Source: Bacteroidaceae bacterium
GTDB lineage: Bacteria; Bacteroidota; Bacteroidia; Bacteroidales; Bacteroidaceae
Direction of reading: 5' to 3'
Assembly (NCBI GenBank): GCA_017560945.1
Contig: JAFZDY010000011.1
Coordinates: 1-64,000 of the forward strand
DNA: 64,000 nucleotides
Part shown: piece after piece, positions 9,438 through 18,610 of the stretch
How positions within the stretch are numbered: position 1 is the stretch's first letter
How the letters are laid out: the number at the start of each line of letters is the position of its first letter
Position numbers and translations under genes: made by a program
Notes under the pieces: model-generated
What the model was told of the DNA's origin: nothing
Seen by the model: only the letters and a program-made list of their open reading frames with translations
Databases searched by the model: none

Positions 9438-10280
9438 ATGCGTATTCTCCTCCTTTTGTGCATATTGATGTGTACCTTCGGGTGTAACCGAAAGGTTGAC
9501 CACGATGGCCGTACTCCGTTGGTGGAGGTGGAGGGTATGTACCTATATGTCGAGGATTTGGAAAACATTAGACCTGTCGGACTTTCACGTGACGATAGTA
9601 CCCTGTTTGCCGAGGAATATATACGCAATTGGGTAGAAGATGCACTGCTGTGGAAGAATGCAGTACGCAATGTGAGTGGTAATTCAGAAGTTGAGGAGAT
9701 GGTTGAAGCCTACCGACGTTCGTTGGTGTTGCATCTTTATCAACAGGCACTGATGAACGAACGGGTTGATGTAGAAATCGGGAATTATGAGGTGGATAGT
9801 TTCTACAAGGTAAATTCTGAAATTTACCGTTTGGAATATCCGTTGGCAAAAGGATTGTACATAAAAGTTCCGTTGGATGTACCCGATGTAAAGAAAGTAC
9901 GTCAATGGTATGGTCGTTCGGATCGTGAGACATTGGATAAATTAGAAAAGTACAGTCTTCAGCATGCTGTTGACTACCTCTATTTCTATGACCAATGGGT
10001 CAAGGTGGAAGATGTAGTTGAAAAATTGCCTATGAATGTAGGTGATGTGGAAAGTTATTTGAAAAAGTCTCCTAATGTGGAGGTAAAGGATACTGCATTT
10101 TATTATTTCCTACATGTTGATAGTCTGTTGGAAGTAGGAGACCTGAAACCTGTGGAATATGCCACAGAAGAGATAAAAGAGGCTCTGTTGAATACAAGGC
10201 AGATGGACTTTATGAAACGTTTGCGTGATCAGTTGTATGAGGACGCTCAAAAAGAGGGTGAAGTTATATACTATTATTAA
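9438..10280 (+). CDS. Lipoprotein related to SurA-type chaperones, no parvulin domain seen
   Basis: 280-residue lipoprotein (LMCTFGC, Cys16). The N-terminal half resembles the SurA/PpiD chaperone arm (VEVEGMYLYVEDLENIRP, FAEEYIRNWVEDALLWKNA), but I find none of the parvulin hallmarks (the HIL strand or GG-LG motif). It probably binds unfolded envelope proteins without isomerising them, or has become a dedicated partner of the flanking SurA-like proteins. It lies 6 bp after the first isomerase and 24 bp before the second. The position between two isomerase genes is typical of this Bacteroidales cluster. Confidence 0.7.
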   Translation: MRILLLLCILMCTFGCNRKVDHDGRTPLVEVEGMYLYVEDLENIRPVGLSRDDSTLFAEEYIRNWVEDALLWKNAVRNVSGNSEVEEMVEAYRRSLVLHLYQQALMNERVDVEIGNYEVDSFYKVNSEIYRLEYPLAKGLYIKVPLDVPDVKKVRQWYGRSDRETLDKLEKYSLQHAVDYLYFYDQWVKVEDVVEKLPMNVGDVESYLKKSPNVEVKDTAFYYFLHVDSLLEVGDLKPVEYATEEIKEALLNTRQMDFMKRLRDQLYEDAQKEGEVIYYY

Positions 10281-10304
10281 ATAAGGTAGCAACAAATATA
10301 GAAT

Positions 10305-11660
10305 ATGAAAAAATGGATGGGGCTGATGCTGGTGGCATTGATAGCCATGCAGTTGAAAGCACAGGATAATGTGATTGACGAAGTAGTGTGGGTGGTAGGT
10401 GACGAAGCCATACTGAAATCGGAGGTAGAGCAGGAACGCATACGTGCCCAATACGAAGGACGTCGATTTGATGGTGATCCCTATTGTGTGATTCCCGAAG
10501 AGTTGGCATTACAGAAATTGTTCCTTAACCAGGCGGCTATTGATAGTATTGAGGCCAGCGAAACTGATGTGATGAGTCAGGTGGATTACGAGATAAATAG
10601 ACTTGTAGCCCAGACTGGATCTGTCGAAAAGATGGAGGAATACTACAAAATGTCCTCAATGGAGATTCGCGAGGAAATACGCGAGTCTTCGCGTCGTAGG
10701 CTTACTATGCAGATGATGCAGCGTGAACTGCTGAAAGATGTGAAAGTAACACCTGCTGAGGTGCGTCGCTACTACAAGAGTTTGTCTTCAGATAGTATAC
10801 CCTATATCCCTACTCAGGTGGAGGTGCAACTTATCACCATAGAACCCAAAATCCCTGAAGAAGAAATAGACCATGTGAAAGCACGTCTACGTGAATTTAC
10901 TGACCGCATCAATTCAGGCGAGACATCGTTCTCGACTTTGGCACGCCTCTATTCAGAGGATAAGGGAAGTGCATCGCAAGGTGGTGAGTTGGGATTTATG
11001 GGAAAAGGACAGTTGGTGCCTGAATATGCAAATGTAGCTTTCAATCTGAATGATCCTCAGAAGGTTTCTAAAATTGTGGAGTCGGAGTTTGGCTTCCATA
11101 TCATACAGTTGATAGAAAAACGTGGTGACCGTGTGAATTCACGTCACATCTTGTTGAAACCGAAAGTAGCTGAGGAGGAATTGATGAATGCACTCTCACG
11201 TTTGGATTCTATTGCCGATGACATACGAAACAATAAGTTTACGTTTGAAGACGCGGCTATACGTATTTCAAGTGACAAGGATACACGTATGAACAAGGGA
11301 TTGTTGCCCAATTCTGAAACTGGTACGTCTAAATTCCAGATGCAGGAATTGCCTCAGGAAATAGCGCGTGCAGTCAACTCGATGAATGTAAACGAAATAT
11401 CCAAGCCTTTTATCATGCTTAACAGTAAGGGTAAGGAAGTGTGCGCCATCGTTAAGTTGAAATCCCGTGTTAAGGGACACGCAGCTACTTTGACAGAAGA
11501 TTTCCAGGCATTGACAAATGTGGTGTTGCAGATTAAACAGGCAGAAAAGATTGATAAATGGATCAGGGAGAAGCAAAAGACTACCTATGTCCGTATCAAT
11601 GAGAAATGGCGGAATTGTGATTTCAAGTATCCCGGATGGATTGCTGATAAGGCAGAATAA
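10305..11660 (+). CDS. surA: SurA-like periplasmic chaperone/peptidyl-prolyl isomerase
   Basis: 451 residues with signal peptide ending MQLKAQ. The SurA N-terminal domain begins DNVIDEVVWVVGDEAILKSEVEQE. Parvulin domain 1 lies at about 173-270, with VEVQLITIEP, ARLYSEDKGSASQGGELGFMGKGQLVPEY and FGFHIIQLIEKRG. A second, more divergent parvulin domain follows (NSRHILLKPK to KVKSRV), giving the classical SurA layout of N-domain, P1, P2 and C-terminal helix. Expected to escort outer-membrane beta-barrels to the BAM machinery. It sits 18 bp upstream of the OstA-like gene, consistent with a shared job in outer-membrane assembly. Confidence 0.9.
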   Translation: MKKWMGLMLVALIAMQLKAQDNVIDEVVWVVGDEAILKSEVEQERIRAQYEGRRFDGDPYCVIPEELALQKLFLNQAAIDSIEASETDVMSQVDYEINRLVAQTGSVEKMEEYYKMSSMEIREEIRESSRRRLTMQMMQRELLKDVKVTPAEVRRYYKSLSSDSIPYIPTQVEVQLITIEPKIPEEEIDHVKARLREFTDRINSGETSFSTLARLYSEDKGSASQGGELGFMGKGQLVPEYANVAFNLNDPQKVSKIVESEFGFHIIQLIEKRGDRVNSRHILLKPKVAEEELMNALSRLDSIADDIRNNKFTFEDAAIRISSDKDTRMNKGLLPNSETGTSKFQMQELPQEIARAVNSMNVNEISKPFIMLNSKGKEVCAIVKLKSRVKGHAATLTEDFQALTNVVLQIKQAEKIDKWIREKQKTTYVRINEKWRNCDFKYPGWIADKAE

Positions 11661-11678
11661 TGTAAGGATAAAATCAGG

Positions 11679-13337
11679 ATGTCGGAAAGAACGAAAAGAA
11701 ATAAATATAATAAAATTTCGGGGCACAGGATGCTGTTATCAGCAGTCTTGTGCCTGTTTGGCTTTTGTGTAGCGACAAGTGCCTTGTTGCCTGCAGATAA
11801 TAACCAAGATACTGGAGGACAGAAGACTATGAAGGTGACACTGCTCCATGCCGATCGTACGGTGCAACGTCAGTCGAATAGGAATCTGCAGATGTTGATA
11901 GGTAATGTGGAGTTCCTCTACGACAGTATCTATATGAGTTGTGATACGGCCTATAACTACAACAATCGTAACTATTTTGAAGCATTTGGCAATGTTAGGA
12001 TGAATCAGGGTGATACACTCTTCCTGTATGGTGACTATTTGGATTATGACGGAGATGAACGTTTGGTGCGTGTGCGTCATAATGTACGGATGGAAAACCG
12101 GAGTGTGGTGTTGACAACTGATAGTTTGAACTACGACCGCACTAAAGATTTAGGATATTATTTTGATGGTGGTATGTTGGAGGATTCTACCAATGTGTTG
12201 ACTTCGGACTGGGGACAATATAGTCCGCAGACAAAGGTGGCGGTCTTCCATTACGATGTTCTTCTTGAGAATCCCCAGTTCACACTTGTATCAGACACTT
12301 TGCGATATAGTACAGTTTCTCGTGTCGCCACAATTGTGGGACCATCGGATATTGAGAGTGGTGATAGTTACATATATTCTGAGCGTGGATATTATAGTAC
12401 GATGGACCGGAAGGCCTATCTGCTTAATCGTTCGGTATTGACAAACCAGGGCAAAGTGTTGGTAGGTGATAGTGTATTTTACGACGAGACATTGAAATGT
12501 GGTGAAGCCTTTGGTGATGTGGAGATGAACGATACGCTCAATCGGGTAATGTTGCTTGGAGAATATTGCTATTCCAATGAACTCACAGGTACGGCATTTG
12601 CTACGGATCGTGCTGTGGCTATCGATTATTCACAGGGTGATAGTCTGTTCTTACATGGAGATACACTGAAGTTGGTTTCATACTTCATTGATACTGATTC
12701 GATGTATCGTCAAGTACAGGCTTATCATAAAGTGCGATTTTTTAGAACGGATGTACAGGGAGTATGCGATTCGCTTGTGTTCAACTCTTTGGATTCGTGT
12801 TTGACAATGTACGAGGATCCAGTCCTGTGGAATGCGGGGCAACAACTCTTGGGTGAGGAGATAAAAGTCTATCTGAACGATAGTACCATAGAGTGGGCAC
12901 ATATTATCAATCAGGCGTTGACGGTAGAGCAGAAGGATTCAGTCCATTACAATCAAGTGGCAGGAACAGAGATGAAATTCTTCTTTGCCAATAGCGATAT
13001 TTATAAAGCAGAGGTAACGGGTAATGTCCAATCTATTTTCTACCCTGAGGACGAGGATAGTGTGATGATGGGAATGAACTTTATAGAGGCCAGCAAACTG
13101 AATCTCTATAGAAAAGATGGGAAGATGGAGCGCATAGTTTTCATTACCAAGCCTGTGGGAACTTTCACTCCTATGTTCTTGATTGAACCTTCAAAGATGA
13201 CGCTTGCCAATTTCGTATGGTTGGGTCACATGCGTCCAGTTAGTAAAAACGATATCTTCAATTGGCGCGGGAAAAAGGCTGAGCAAAAACTTCGGAAAAT
13301 TGTTCGTCGTGAAGTACCTTTGCCAACATTGGATTGA
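11679..13337 (+). CDS. OstA/LptA-like outer-membrane biogenesis protein
   Basis: 552 residues. A basic N-terminus and one hydrophobic segment (MLLSAVLCLFGFCVATSALL) suggest export. The body is built of repeated beta-strand units of the OstA/LptA fold, such as LIGNVEFLYDSIYMSCDTAYNYNNRNYFEAFGNVRMNQGDTLFLYGDYLDYDG (residues about 65-125) and similar later units. LptA-type proteins form a beta-jellyroll bridge that carries lipopolysaccharide across the periplasm. The N-terminal part fits that, while the extra C-terminal length is characteristic of Bacteroidetes versions. Exact division of labour with LptD is unknown. It lies within the SurA-MutL cluster. Confidence 0.82.
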   Translation: MSERTKRNKYNKISGHRMLLSAVLCLFGFCVATSALLPADNNQDTGGQKTMKVTLLHADRTVQRQSNRNLQMLIGNVEFLYDSIYMSCDTAYNYNNRNYFEAFGNVRMNQGDTLFLYGDYLDYDGDERLVRVRHNVRMENRSVVLTTDSLNYDRTKDLGYYFDGGMLEDSTNVLTSDWGQYSPQTKVAVFHYDVLLENPQFTLVSDTLRYSTVSRVATIVGPSDIESGDSYIYSERGYYSTMDRKAYLLNRSVLTNQGKVLVGDSVFYDETLKCGEAFGDVEMNDTLNRVMLLGEYCYSNELTGTAFATDRAVAIDYSQGDSLFLHGDTLKLVSYFIDTDSMYRQVQAYHKVRFFRTDVQGVCDSLVFNSLDSCLTMYEDPVLWNAGQQLLGEEIKVYLNDSTIEWAHIINQALTVEQKDSVHYNQVAGTEMKFFFANSDIYKAEVTGNVQSIFYPEDEDSVMMGMNFIEASKLNLYRKDGKMERIVFITKPVGTFTPMFLIEPSKMTLANFVWLGHMRPVSKNDIFNWRGKKAEQKLRKIVRREVPLPTLD

Positions 13338-13401
13338 TGGGAATCGTCGGTGAAGGATTCTACACCTCTATTTTTTAACTTTTTTATTTTTGACTTACGA
13401 T

Positions 13402-13695
13402 ATGGGATTTTTAACGCAGAAGAAGCCGCGTGGCTTCCAACACCAATGGATATATGTAGACGAACGCAAGGAAAAGCTTCAAAAGATGGAAGAAAAGGCC
13501 AAGCGTGAGTTGGGATTGTTGCCGCCTGAAGAGACTACACCTGCCGAACGCATTCGAGGTGCTTTCGTGGAGCAGACAACACACTTGAAGCGTCGAAAGG
13601 GAAAGAAACCTGTGAGTTTCGCCGTGTTGCTGCTGTTGTTGGCAGCCATGTTGTTTATCCTGCACTATTTGGTGACAGGTCAGTTTTCATTTTGA
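13402..13695 (+). CDS. Small single-pass membrane protein of unknown function
   Basis: 97 residues starting MGFLTQKKPRGFQHQW. The first ATG with good context is at 13402; a TTG 12 bp upstream is in frame. The N-terminal 70 residues are highly charged (WIYVDERKEKLQKMEEKAKREL) and probably cytoplasmic and helical. A single hydrophobic segment (VSFAVLLLLLAAMLFILHYLV) anchors the C-terminus. It lies between the OstA-like gene and mutL, all in the same direction. No family recognised. Confidence 0.75.
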   Translation: MGFLTQKKPRGFQHQWIYVDERKEKLQKMEEKAKRELGLLPPEETTPAERIRGAFVEQTTHLKRRKGKKPVSFAVLLLLLAAMLFILHYLVTGQFSF

Positions 13696-13738
13696 TTTAT
13701 AAAGTAGTAATTCTCTCTATCTCTCGTATACATATTCC

Positions 13739-15628
13739 ATGAGTGATGTCATTCATTTGTTGCCCGATTCGGTAGCCAATCAAATAGCTGCCGGTGAAGT
13801 GATACAGCGTCCTGCCTCTGTCATCAAGGAATTGGTTGAAAATGCCATTGATGCAGGAGCATCCAATATCGATATTCTATTGACTGATGCCGGAAAGACC
13901 TGCATACAGGTGATAGATGATGGTAAAGGTATGTCCGAGACGGATGCCCGATTGGCATTCGAACGTCATGCTACATCCAAAATACGTCAGGCATCTGACC
14001 TTTTTGCTCTCACTACCATGGGATTTCGTGGTGAGGCATTGCCATCTATTGCTGCTGTGGCTCAAGTGGAATTGCGTACCCGTCGCGAGGAGGATGAGTT
14101 GGGTACATCCATACACATTTCTGGCTCAAAGATAGAGAATCAGGAGCCTGTGGCATGTGCACGAGGTGCCAACTTCATGGTAAAAAATCTTTTTTATAAT
14201 GTTCCTGCTCGTCGCAAGTTCTTGAAGACCAATCAGACTGAACTAAACAATATATTGACAGAGATAGACCGCATTGTGTTAGTGCATCCCGATGTAGCAT
14301 TTGTTGTTCAGCACAACGATAATGAACTGTATCGTCTGCCTGCAACGTCGTTGCGTATGCGTCTGATGAATGTCTTTGGCAAGAAACTGAATGACCAGTT
14401 ACTCTCGTTGGAGGTAGAGACTACCTTGGCAAAGATTTCGGGTTATGTGGCTCGTCCTGAATCGTCCAAGAAGAAAGGATGTCATCAGTATTTCTTTGTG
14501 AACGGACGTTATATGCGTCATCCTTATTTCCATCGGGCAGTGATGGAGGCTTTTGAACCGTTGGTGCCGCCAGGAGAACAGGTCTCCTACTTTATATATA
14601 TGGAAGTGGATCCTTCGAGCATTGATGTAAACATCCATCCTACCAAGACTGAAATCAAGTTTGAGAGCGAGCAGGCTCTTTGGCAGATATTGGCGGCAGC
14701 AGTCAAGGAGACTTTAGGACGTCATGGTGGTGTCCCTTCCATTGATTTTGATACCGAGGGAATGCCTGATATCCCTTCTTATAATGGAGGAGTACAGACA
14801 ATGGCAGAGCCTCCTCGTGTAAATTTTGATCCCAATTTCAATCCTTTCCATAATGCTGGAGGTAGTTCATCCGCTTCCTCATGGGATTCGTTCTCGTCAT
14901 CTTCATACCAACGCCCAAAGGTGGATTGGGAAGCTGCCTATCGTGGATTGAAACCTGAGAATGAGCCTCTCTTTCAAGAGGAAGACCCCGCAGAAATTCC
15001 TCTATTTCCATCCGAGACATCGTACGAAGTAAAGGAGTCTGCTATGAATATTGCCTCTTCTTCGCCAGGTAACCATTATCAGTTTAAAGGACGATACATC
15101 GTTACGTCGGTCAAGAGTGGCTTGATGTTGATTGACCAACATCGTGCTCACGTGCGGGTATTGTTTGATCGTTATATGTCCCAGCTGCAAGGACGTAGTG
15201 CAGCCTCCCAAGGATTGCTTTTCCCGGAATTGTTACAGTTGACAGCATTACAGGACAATGTAATGCAGACAATATTACCAGATTTGCAGGCATTGGGATT
15301 CGATATCAGCTCGTTAGGCGGAGGCAGTTGGTCTGTCAGTGCCATTCCTGCAGGTACCGAGGGATTGGATGCTGCCACATTGGTTCTTCAAATAGTGGAC
15401 TCAGCCATTGAACGTGAAGGGGCAGGACAGGCAGGTGAAGAGGTACGTACTGCAGTGGCATTGTCGTTGGCACGTTCTTCAGCCATAGTCTATGGTCAGT
15501 TGCTTACCGATGCAGAGATGGATGAATTGGTAGCGTCACTCTTTGCCTCCTCTACTCCGGGTCATACACCTGATGGGTTGACTGTTCTCTCCGTTCTTAC
15601 TATGGATGAGTTGGACAAACGTTTTTGA
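13739..15628 (+). CDS. mutL: DNA mismatch repair protein MutL, apparently without the endonuclease motif
   Basis: 629-residue mismatch-repair ATPase that links MutS to downstream steps. The GHKL ATPase N-terminus is intact: [18 protein letters not shown] and [13 protein letters not shown]. The linker (about 350-430) is low-complexity and Ser-rich. In the C-terminal dimerisation domain the site of the DQHA(x)2E(x)4E endonuclease motif reads [14 protein letters not shown] (Asp466 onward), so both Glu positions are replaced. The CPHGRP-like motif near the C-terminus reads TPDGLTV. This MutL is therefore predicted to be nuclease-deficient, or to use different residues. It follows the small membrane protein gene by 43 bp. 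Confidence 0.95.
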   Translation: MSDVIHLLPDSVANQIAAGEVIQRPASVIKELVENAIDAGASNIDILLTDAGKTCIQVIDDGKGMSETDARLAFERHATSKIRQASDLFALTTMGFRGEALPSIAAVAQVELRTRREEDELGTSIHISGSKIENQEPVACARGANFMVKNLFYNVPARRKFLKTNQTELNNILTEIDRIVLVHPDVAFVVQHNDNELYRLPATSLRMRLMNVFGKKLNDQLLSLEVETTLAKISGYVARPESSKKKGCHQYFFVNGRYMRHPYFHRAVMEAFEPLVPPGEQVSYFIYMEVDPSSIDVNIHPTKTEIKFESEQALWQILAAAVKETLGRHGGVPSIDFDTEGMPDIPSYNGGVQTMAEPPRVNFDPNFNPFHNAGGSSSASSWDSFSSSSYQRPKVDWEAAYRGLKPENEPLFQEEDPAEIPLFPSETSYEVKESAMNIASSSPGNHYQFKGRYIVTSVKSGLMLIDQHRAHVRVLFDRYMSQLQGRSAASQGLLFPELLQLTALQDNVMQTILPDLQALGFDISSLGGGSWSVSAIPAGTEGLDAATLVLQIVDSAIEREGAGQAGEEVRTAVALSLARSSAIVYGQLLTDAEMDELVASLFASSTPGHTPDGLTVLSVLTMDELDKRF

Positions 15629-15731
15629 TTCTCTTTTTCCTTTCTTATGAACTTTTCCTGATAGTGAATGTTATATCATTCAAAAAAAGTATGTGAATGC
15701 ATATAACGAATCATTAAAAGGTAAAAAGATT

Positions 15732-16847
15732 ATGAGAAAGTTAATGGCTGCGCTGGCGGTTGCTGGCATTTCGGGTTTTACGTATGCCCAGGAAGTGGTT
15801 GAGTCGATGGAGATTATCGAAGTGCCAACGGAGAAATACGTAGTTCAGACAAACAAGTTTTGGAATAACTGGTTCATCAGTGCAGGTGGAGGTTTCACTT
15901 CCGGTATCCGTCAGGGTGACAAGAACTGGTCCGCCATGTTCTTTGACGAAAACTATGGTCGCTGGGGATTCGATGTGGCTGTTGGTAAATGGTTTACTCC
16001 AGGATTAGCATTAAGATTGAAATTCAATGGATTGGACGGCGCTTACGAAGGTAAGAGTTTTACCCAACGTGCTTATCGTGCCGAGGCTATGTTTAATGCC
16101 AGTAATATGCTCATGGGTTACAGCGATACTCGTGTATGGAATGTGATTCCCTTTGCAGGTATGGCCTTTATTGGTGGGCATCAGGGTATGGACGTAGGTG
16201 TGCAGAGTAGTTGGAATTTGAGTCCGCGTGTAAACCTTTATTTGGAAGCAGCACTTTTCATGGCAGACAGACATGGCAAGATGTTGAAAATCAACGAGAG
16301 TTACGAACGATATATGAATTTCTCTGCAGGTCTCACCTTCAATCTGGGAGAAACAGGTTTCCAACCTGTGCCAGATACGGATATGATGATGGCCTTGAAT
16401 GCTGCAGAATTAGATGTATTGAATGATGCATTGGCCGAGCAGCAGGCACAAAATGCCCAGCTCAAGAACCAATTGGCACAGAAGCCTCGTGAGGTCGTAA
16501 AGACTCAAACCGTTTATAAGGGAGCAGGTACTATACCTCAGTCAGTATTCTTTAATCTCAACTCTTCTGTGATGGCCTCTCCTCGCGAAATGGTAAACTT
16601 GCAAGCCATTGCCAATGCGGCCCAACAGGATGGAAGCAAACTGTACATCACAGGCTATGCCGATAGTGCTACAGGCGATGCAACCTACAACCAGGCACTT
16701 TCAGAGAAGCGTGCCGAAGCCGTAGCCTCTGCTTTGGAAAAGATGGGCATCAGTCGTGCCAATATGGTGGTGGCCGGAAAGGGTGGAGTAGATACTTTGC
16801 AACCTGAGTCATACAACCGCCGTGTCATCATTACATTGGGTGAATGA
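15732..16847 (+). CDS. OmpA-family outer-membrane porin/peptidoglycan anchor
   Basis: 371 residues. I chose the ATG at 15732 because it starts the signal peptide MRKLMAALAVAGISGFTYAQ; the ATG at 15693 would add 13 untypical residues. The N-terminal half is an eight-strand beta-barrel-like region (GGGFTSGIRQGDKNW to LTFNLGETGF). A short coiled segment (DALAEQQAQNAQLKNQLAQK) leads to a C-terminal OmpA/MotB peptidoglycan-binding domain with VFFNLNSSVM, ITGYADSATGDATYNQALSEKRAEAVASAL and NRRVIITLGE. It probably tethers the outer membrane to peptidoglycan. It is followed by the hairpin at 16881-16921. Confidence 0.93.
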   Translation: MRKLMAALAVAGISGFTYAQEVVESMEIIEVPTEKYVVQTNKFWNNWFISAGGGFTSGIRQGDKNWSAMFFDENYGRWGFDVAVGKWFTPGLALRLKFNGLDGAYEGKSFTQRAYRAEAMFNASNMLMGYSDTRVWNVIPFAGMAFIGGHQGMDVGVQSSWNLSPRVNLYLEAALFMADRHGKMLKINESYERYMNFSAGLTFNLGETGFQPVPDTDMMMALNAAELDVLNDALAEQQAQNAQLKNQLAQKPREVVKTQTVYKGAGTIPQSVFFNLNSSVMASPREMVNLQAIANAAQQDGSKLYITGYADSATGDATYNQALSEKRAEAVASALEKMGISRANMVVAGKGGVDTLQPESYNRRVIITLGE

Positions 16848-16880
16848 AATGATTGTACATAGATAAATATTGTAAATAAA

Positions 16881-16921
16881 GTTGAGCCATATTAGTATAT
16901 TTACCGATGTGGCTCAATCTT
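16881..16921 (+). terminator. Probable terminator of the OmpA-family gene
   Basis: TTGAGCCA (16882-16889) pairs with TGGCTCAA (16910-16917) across a 20-nt AT-rich loop, followed by TCTTTAT. The stem is perfect but the loop is long and the T-run short, so efficiency is uncertain. Confidence 0.55.
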
Positions 16922-17601
16922 TATGTAAATAACGTGAGTTCGAAATATGGATTACAAGGGAAAACTATAACAAATCTACAAATCCTATCTTTTGATGTGC
17001 TTTTTGTATTTATTATACCTGATTCTCTTGCAATTTGTCAGTTGAAATAATGCATATAAGGAGGGTAAAAGTAATATATATGCAGAAATTTATTGGCTTA
17101 TCCCATTGATATCGTATAATTATCCAGAAAATTAGGCTTTAAAACCTTCTTATAAGGAAGCAAAAAATAGAAGGAAATGAGATTTCGGGCTTAACCCTAA
17201 AAAGACAACGCTTAAGTATAAATTTGGTAACGCTTAAGCCTGACCAAACTATCTCTTAAGTCTGGCTAAATAATGCTTAAGTTTGGCCCAATAGTTCTTA
17301 ATCTTGATTGGATAACTCTTGGACTTGGTTCGGTAATGCTCTATATTCTCATTATGATGCACTATTTCAAGTAGATAGAAATGTTTATTTCCCCTCTTTA
17401 ATTTCTATTTGCTCTAAAAATCCAAACAAGAAAAATGGCTATATCTATCTGGTTATTCGACGGATATCCAAATTTTGGCCTTAATTCCTTCGCGTATTTA
17501 GAATTTATTGTACTCCCCTATGAATATACAGAATTCTCGCATAAGGAATATACAATTTTGACAAAATGTCAGCAGAGAATACCTATGCTTATATACATTG
17601 C
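16922..17601. other. Long non-coding stretch between the OmpA-family gene and nadK
   Basis: About 680 bases without a credible gene. It contains the phased CTTAAG repeat described separately. An open frame from 17435 runs into the antisense of nadK, lacks family resemblance and is not called. A GGAGGG at about 17062 precedes only a nine-codon ORF. The stretch is AT-rich, and no tRNA or mobile-element end was recognised. Confidence 0.6.
17190..17344. repeat. Degenerate 21-22 bp tandem repeat with phased CTTAAG cores
   Basis: CTTAAG or close variants occur at 17190 (CTTAAC), 17211, 17233, 17255, 17276, 17297 (CTTAAT), 17318 (CTTGGA) and weakly at 17339. The intervals are 21, 22, 22, 21, 21, 21 and 21 bp. 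Four are exact CTTAAG. The remainder of each unit is loosely TyTGGcyaAatart. The period is not a multiple of three throughout and is about two helical turns, so it is not a coding repeat. Confidence 0.75.
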
Positions 17602-18477
17602 TTATTCTCTCGTGTCGGCTCCCCACATCATCTTTTCGCGGAGAGTATCGAAGAAACTATGTCCGCAACCTTTTACGACGCGAGTATTGAAGGGGGCACG
17701 ACGGATGGTGATGCGTGTCTTTTCATTGCATGTCTCACTTCGTCCGTCAATGGCGATGAGGAAATTGTGACTACGACTACTCACTTCCAAGGTGATTTCC
17801 CAATCGTCCCTTATCACGATGGGACGTACATTCAAACTATGTGGTGCGACAGGGGTGATGGCAAAAGTTCCTGCACGAGGCACCATGATGGGACCTCCTA
17901 CACTAAGGGAGTAAGCTGTTGATCCTGTGGGTGTTGCTATTACCAATCCATCGGCTTGATAGGTCGTCAAATAATTGCCATTTACGCTGGTGCGAATGGC
18001 TATCATTGACGAGGTGTCGCGCTTGAGTACCGCTATTTCATTCAATGCAAAGGGGTACTCTTTCAGTTTCCCACCTTCGGTAGAGACATGCAGGGTGGCA
18101 CGCTCTTCGACCTGATAGCGGTTGTTGATGATGTCGCACACGGCATTGTCAATCTCTTCGGGGCTTACGTCGGTAAGAAATCCCAATCTTCCAGTGTTTA
18201 TTCCTAAGATGGGGATACCTCGGTGTCCGATGCGACTGGCCGTGCGAAGGAATGTTCCGTCGCCTCCCATGCTGATGGCCATATCAGCACTGAAGTCATC
18301 GCCTTTTGCTATCAAACCATCGGGTTTCAGACTCATGCCTTGTTCCTTTGTCAGGAAGTTGTAGAAGTCCTTGTCTATGTACACTTGGCTTCCATGGGCT
18401 TGCAACAAATGGACGATATGCTCGGCATGAGCCGACTTTTTGGCTTGAAAAGTGTTTCCGAAGAGGGCAAATATCAT
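17602..18477 (-). CDS. nadK: NAD kinase
   Basis: 291-residue cytoplasmic ATP-NAD kinase making NADP+. The start at 18477 ([17 protein letters not shown]) is preferred, since upstream in-frame codons add an atypical 19-residue extension. Diagnostic motifs are [17 protein letters not shown] (GGDGT diacylglycerol-kinase-fold motif), [29 protein letters not shown], and [23 protein letters not shown] for NAD binding. The C-terminus is [22 protein letters not shown]. It is transcribed divergently from pdxJ across a 133-bp gap. Nothing suggests inactivation. Confidence 0.96.
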   Translation of the reverse strand: MIFALFGNTFQAKKSAHAEHIVHLLQAHGSQVYIDKDFYNFLTKEQGMSLKPDGLIAKGDDFSADMAISMGGDGTFLRTASRIGHRGIPILGINTGRLGFLTDVSPEEIDNAVCDIINNRYQVEERATLHVSTEGGKLKEYPFALNEIAVLKRDTSSMIAIRTSVNGNYLTTYQADGLVIATPTGSTAYSLSVGGPIMVPRAGTFAITPVAPHSLNVRPIVIRDDWEITLEVSSRSHNFLIAIDGRSETCNEKTRITIRRAPFNTRVVKGCGHSFFDTLREKMMWGADTRE

Positions 18478-18549
18478 GTTTATAACCGTTAGTTTATTAA
18501 AATTCTTTATCTTTTCGTGGCAGATGTGTGCCATTTCGCGAAGATATGT

Positions 18550-18566
18550 TATTTTTGCAAAATCTA
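18550..18566. promoter_or_regulatory. Overlapping divergent -7 elements between nadK and pdxJ
   Basis: On the plus strand TATTTTTG (18550-18557) matches TAnnTTTG exactly, 54 bp before pdxJ. On the minus strand the abutting 18558-18566 reads TAGATTTTG, the same element with one extra spacer base, pointing toward nadK. The two share a TTTTGCAAAA palindromic core, suggesting a compact bidirectional promoter. Confidence 0.5.
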
Positions 18567-18610
18567 ATCAGAGCGCAAAAGTGCGATTTTTTTTTTAATT
18601 GAACAAGAAA

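Noticed and set aside
15665-15682. Small hairpin TGAATG-6-CATTCA upstream of the OmpA-family gene
   Set aside because: The stem is only 6 bp and is followed by A-rich, not T-rich, sequence; chance is likely.
17435-17770. Plus-strand ORF of 111 residues near nadK
   Set aside because: Most of it is antisense to nadK, it has no family resemblance, and its start lies in AT-rich non-coding sequence without supporting signals.
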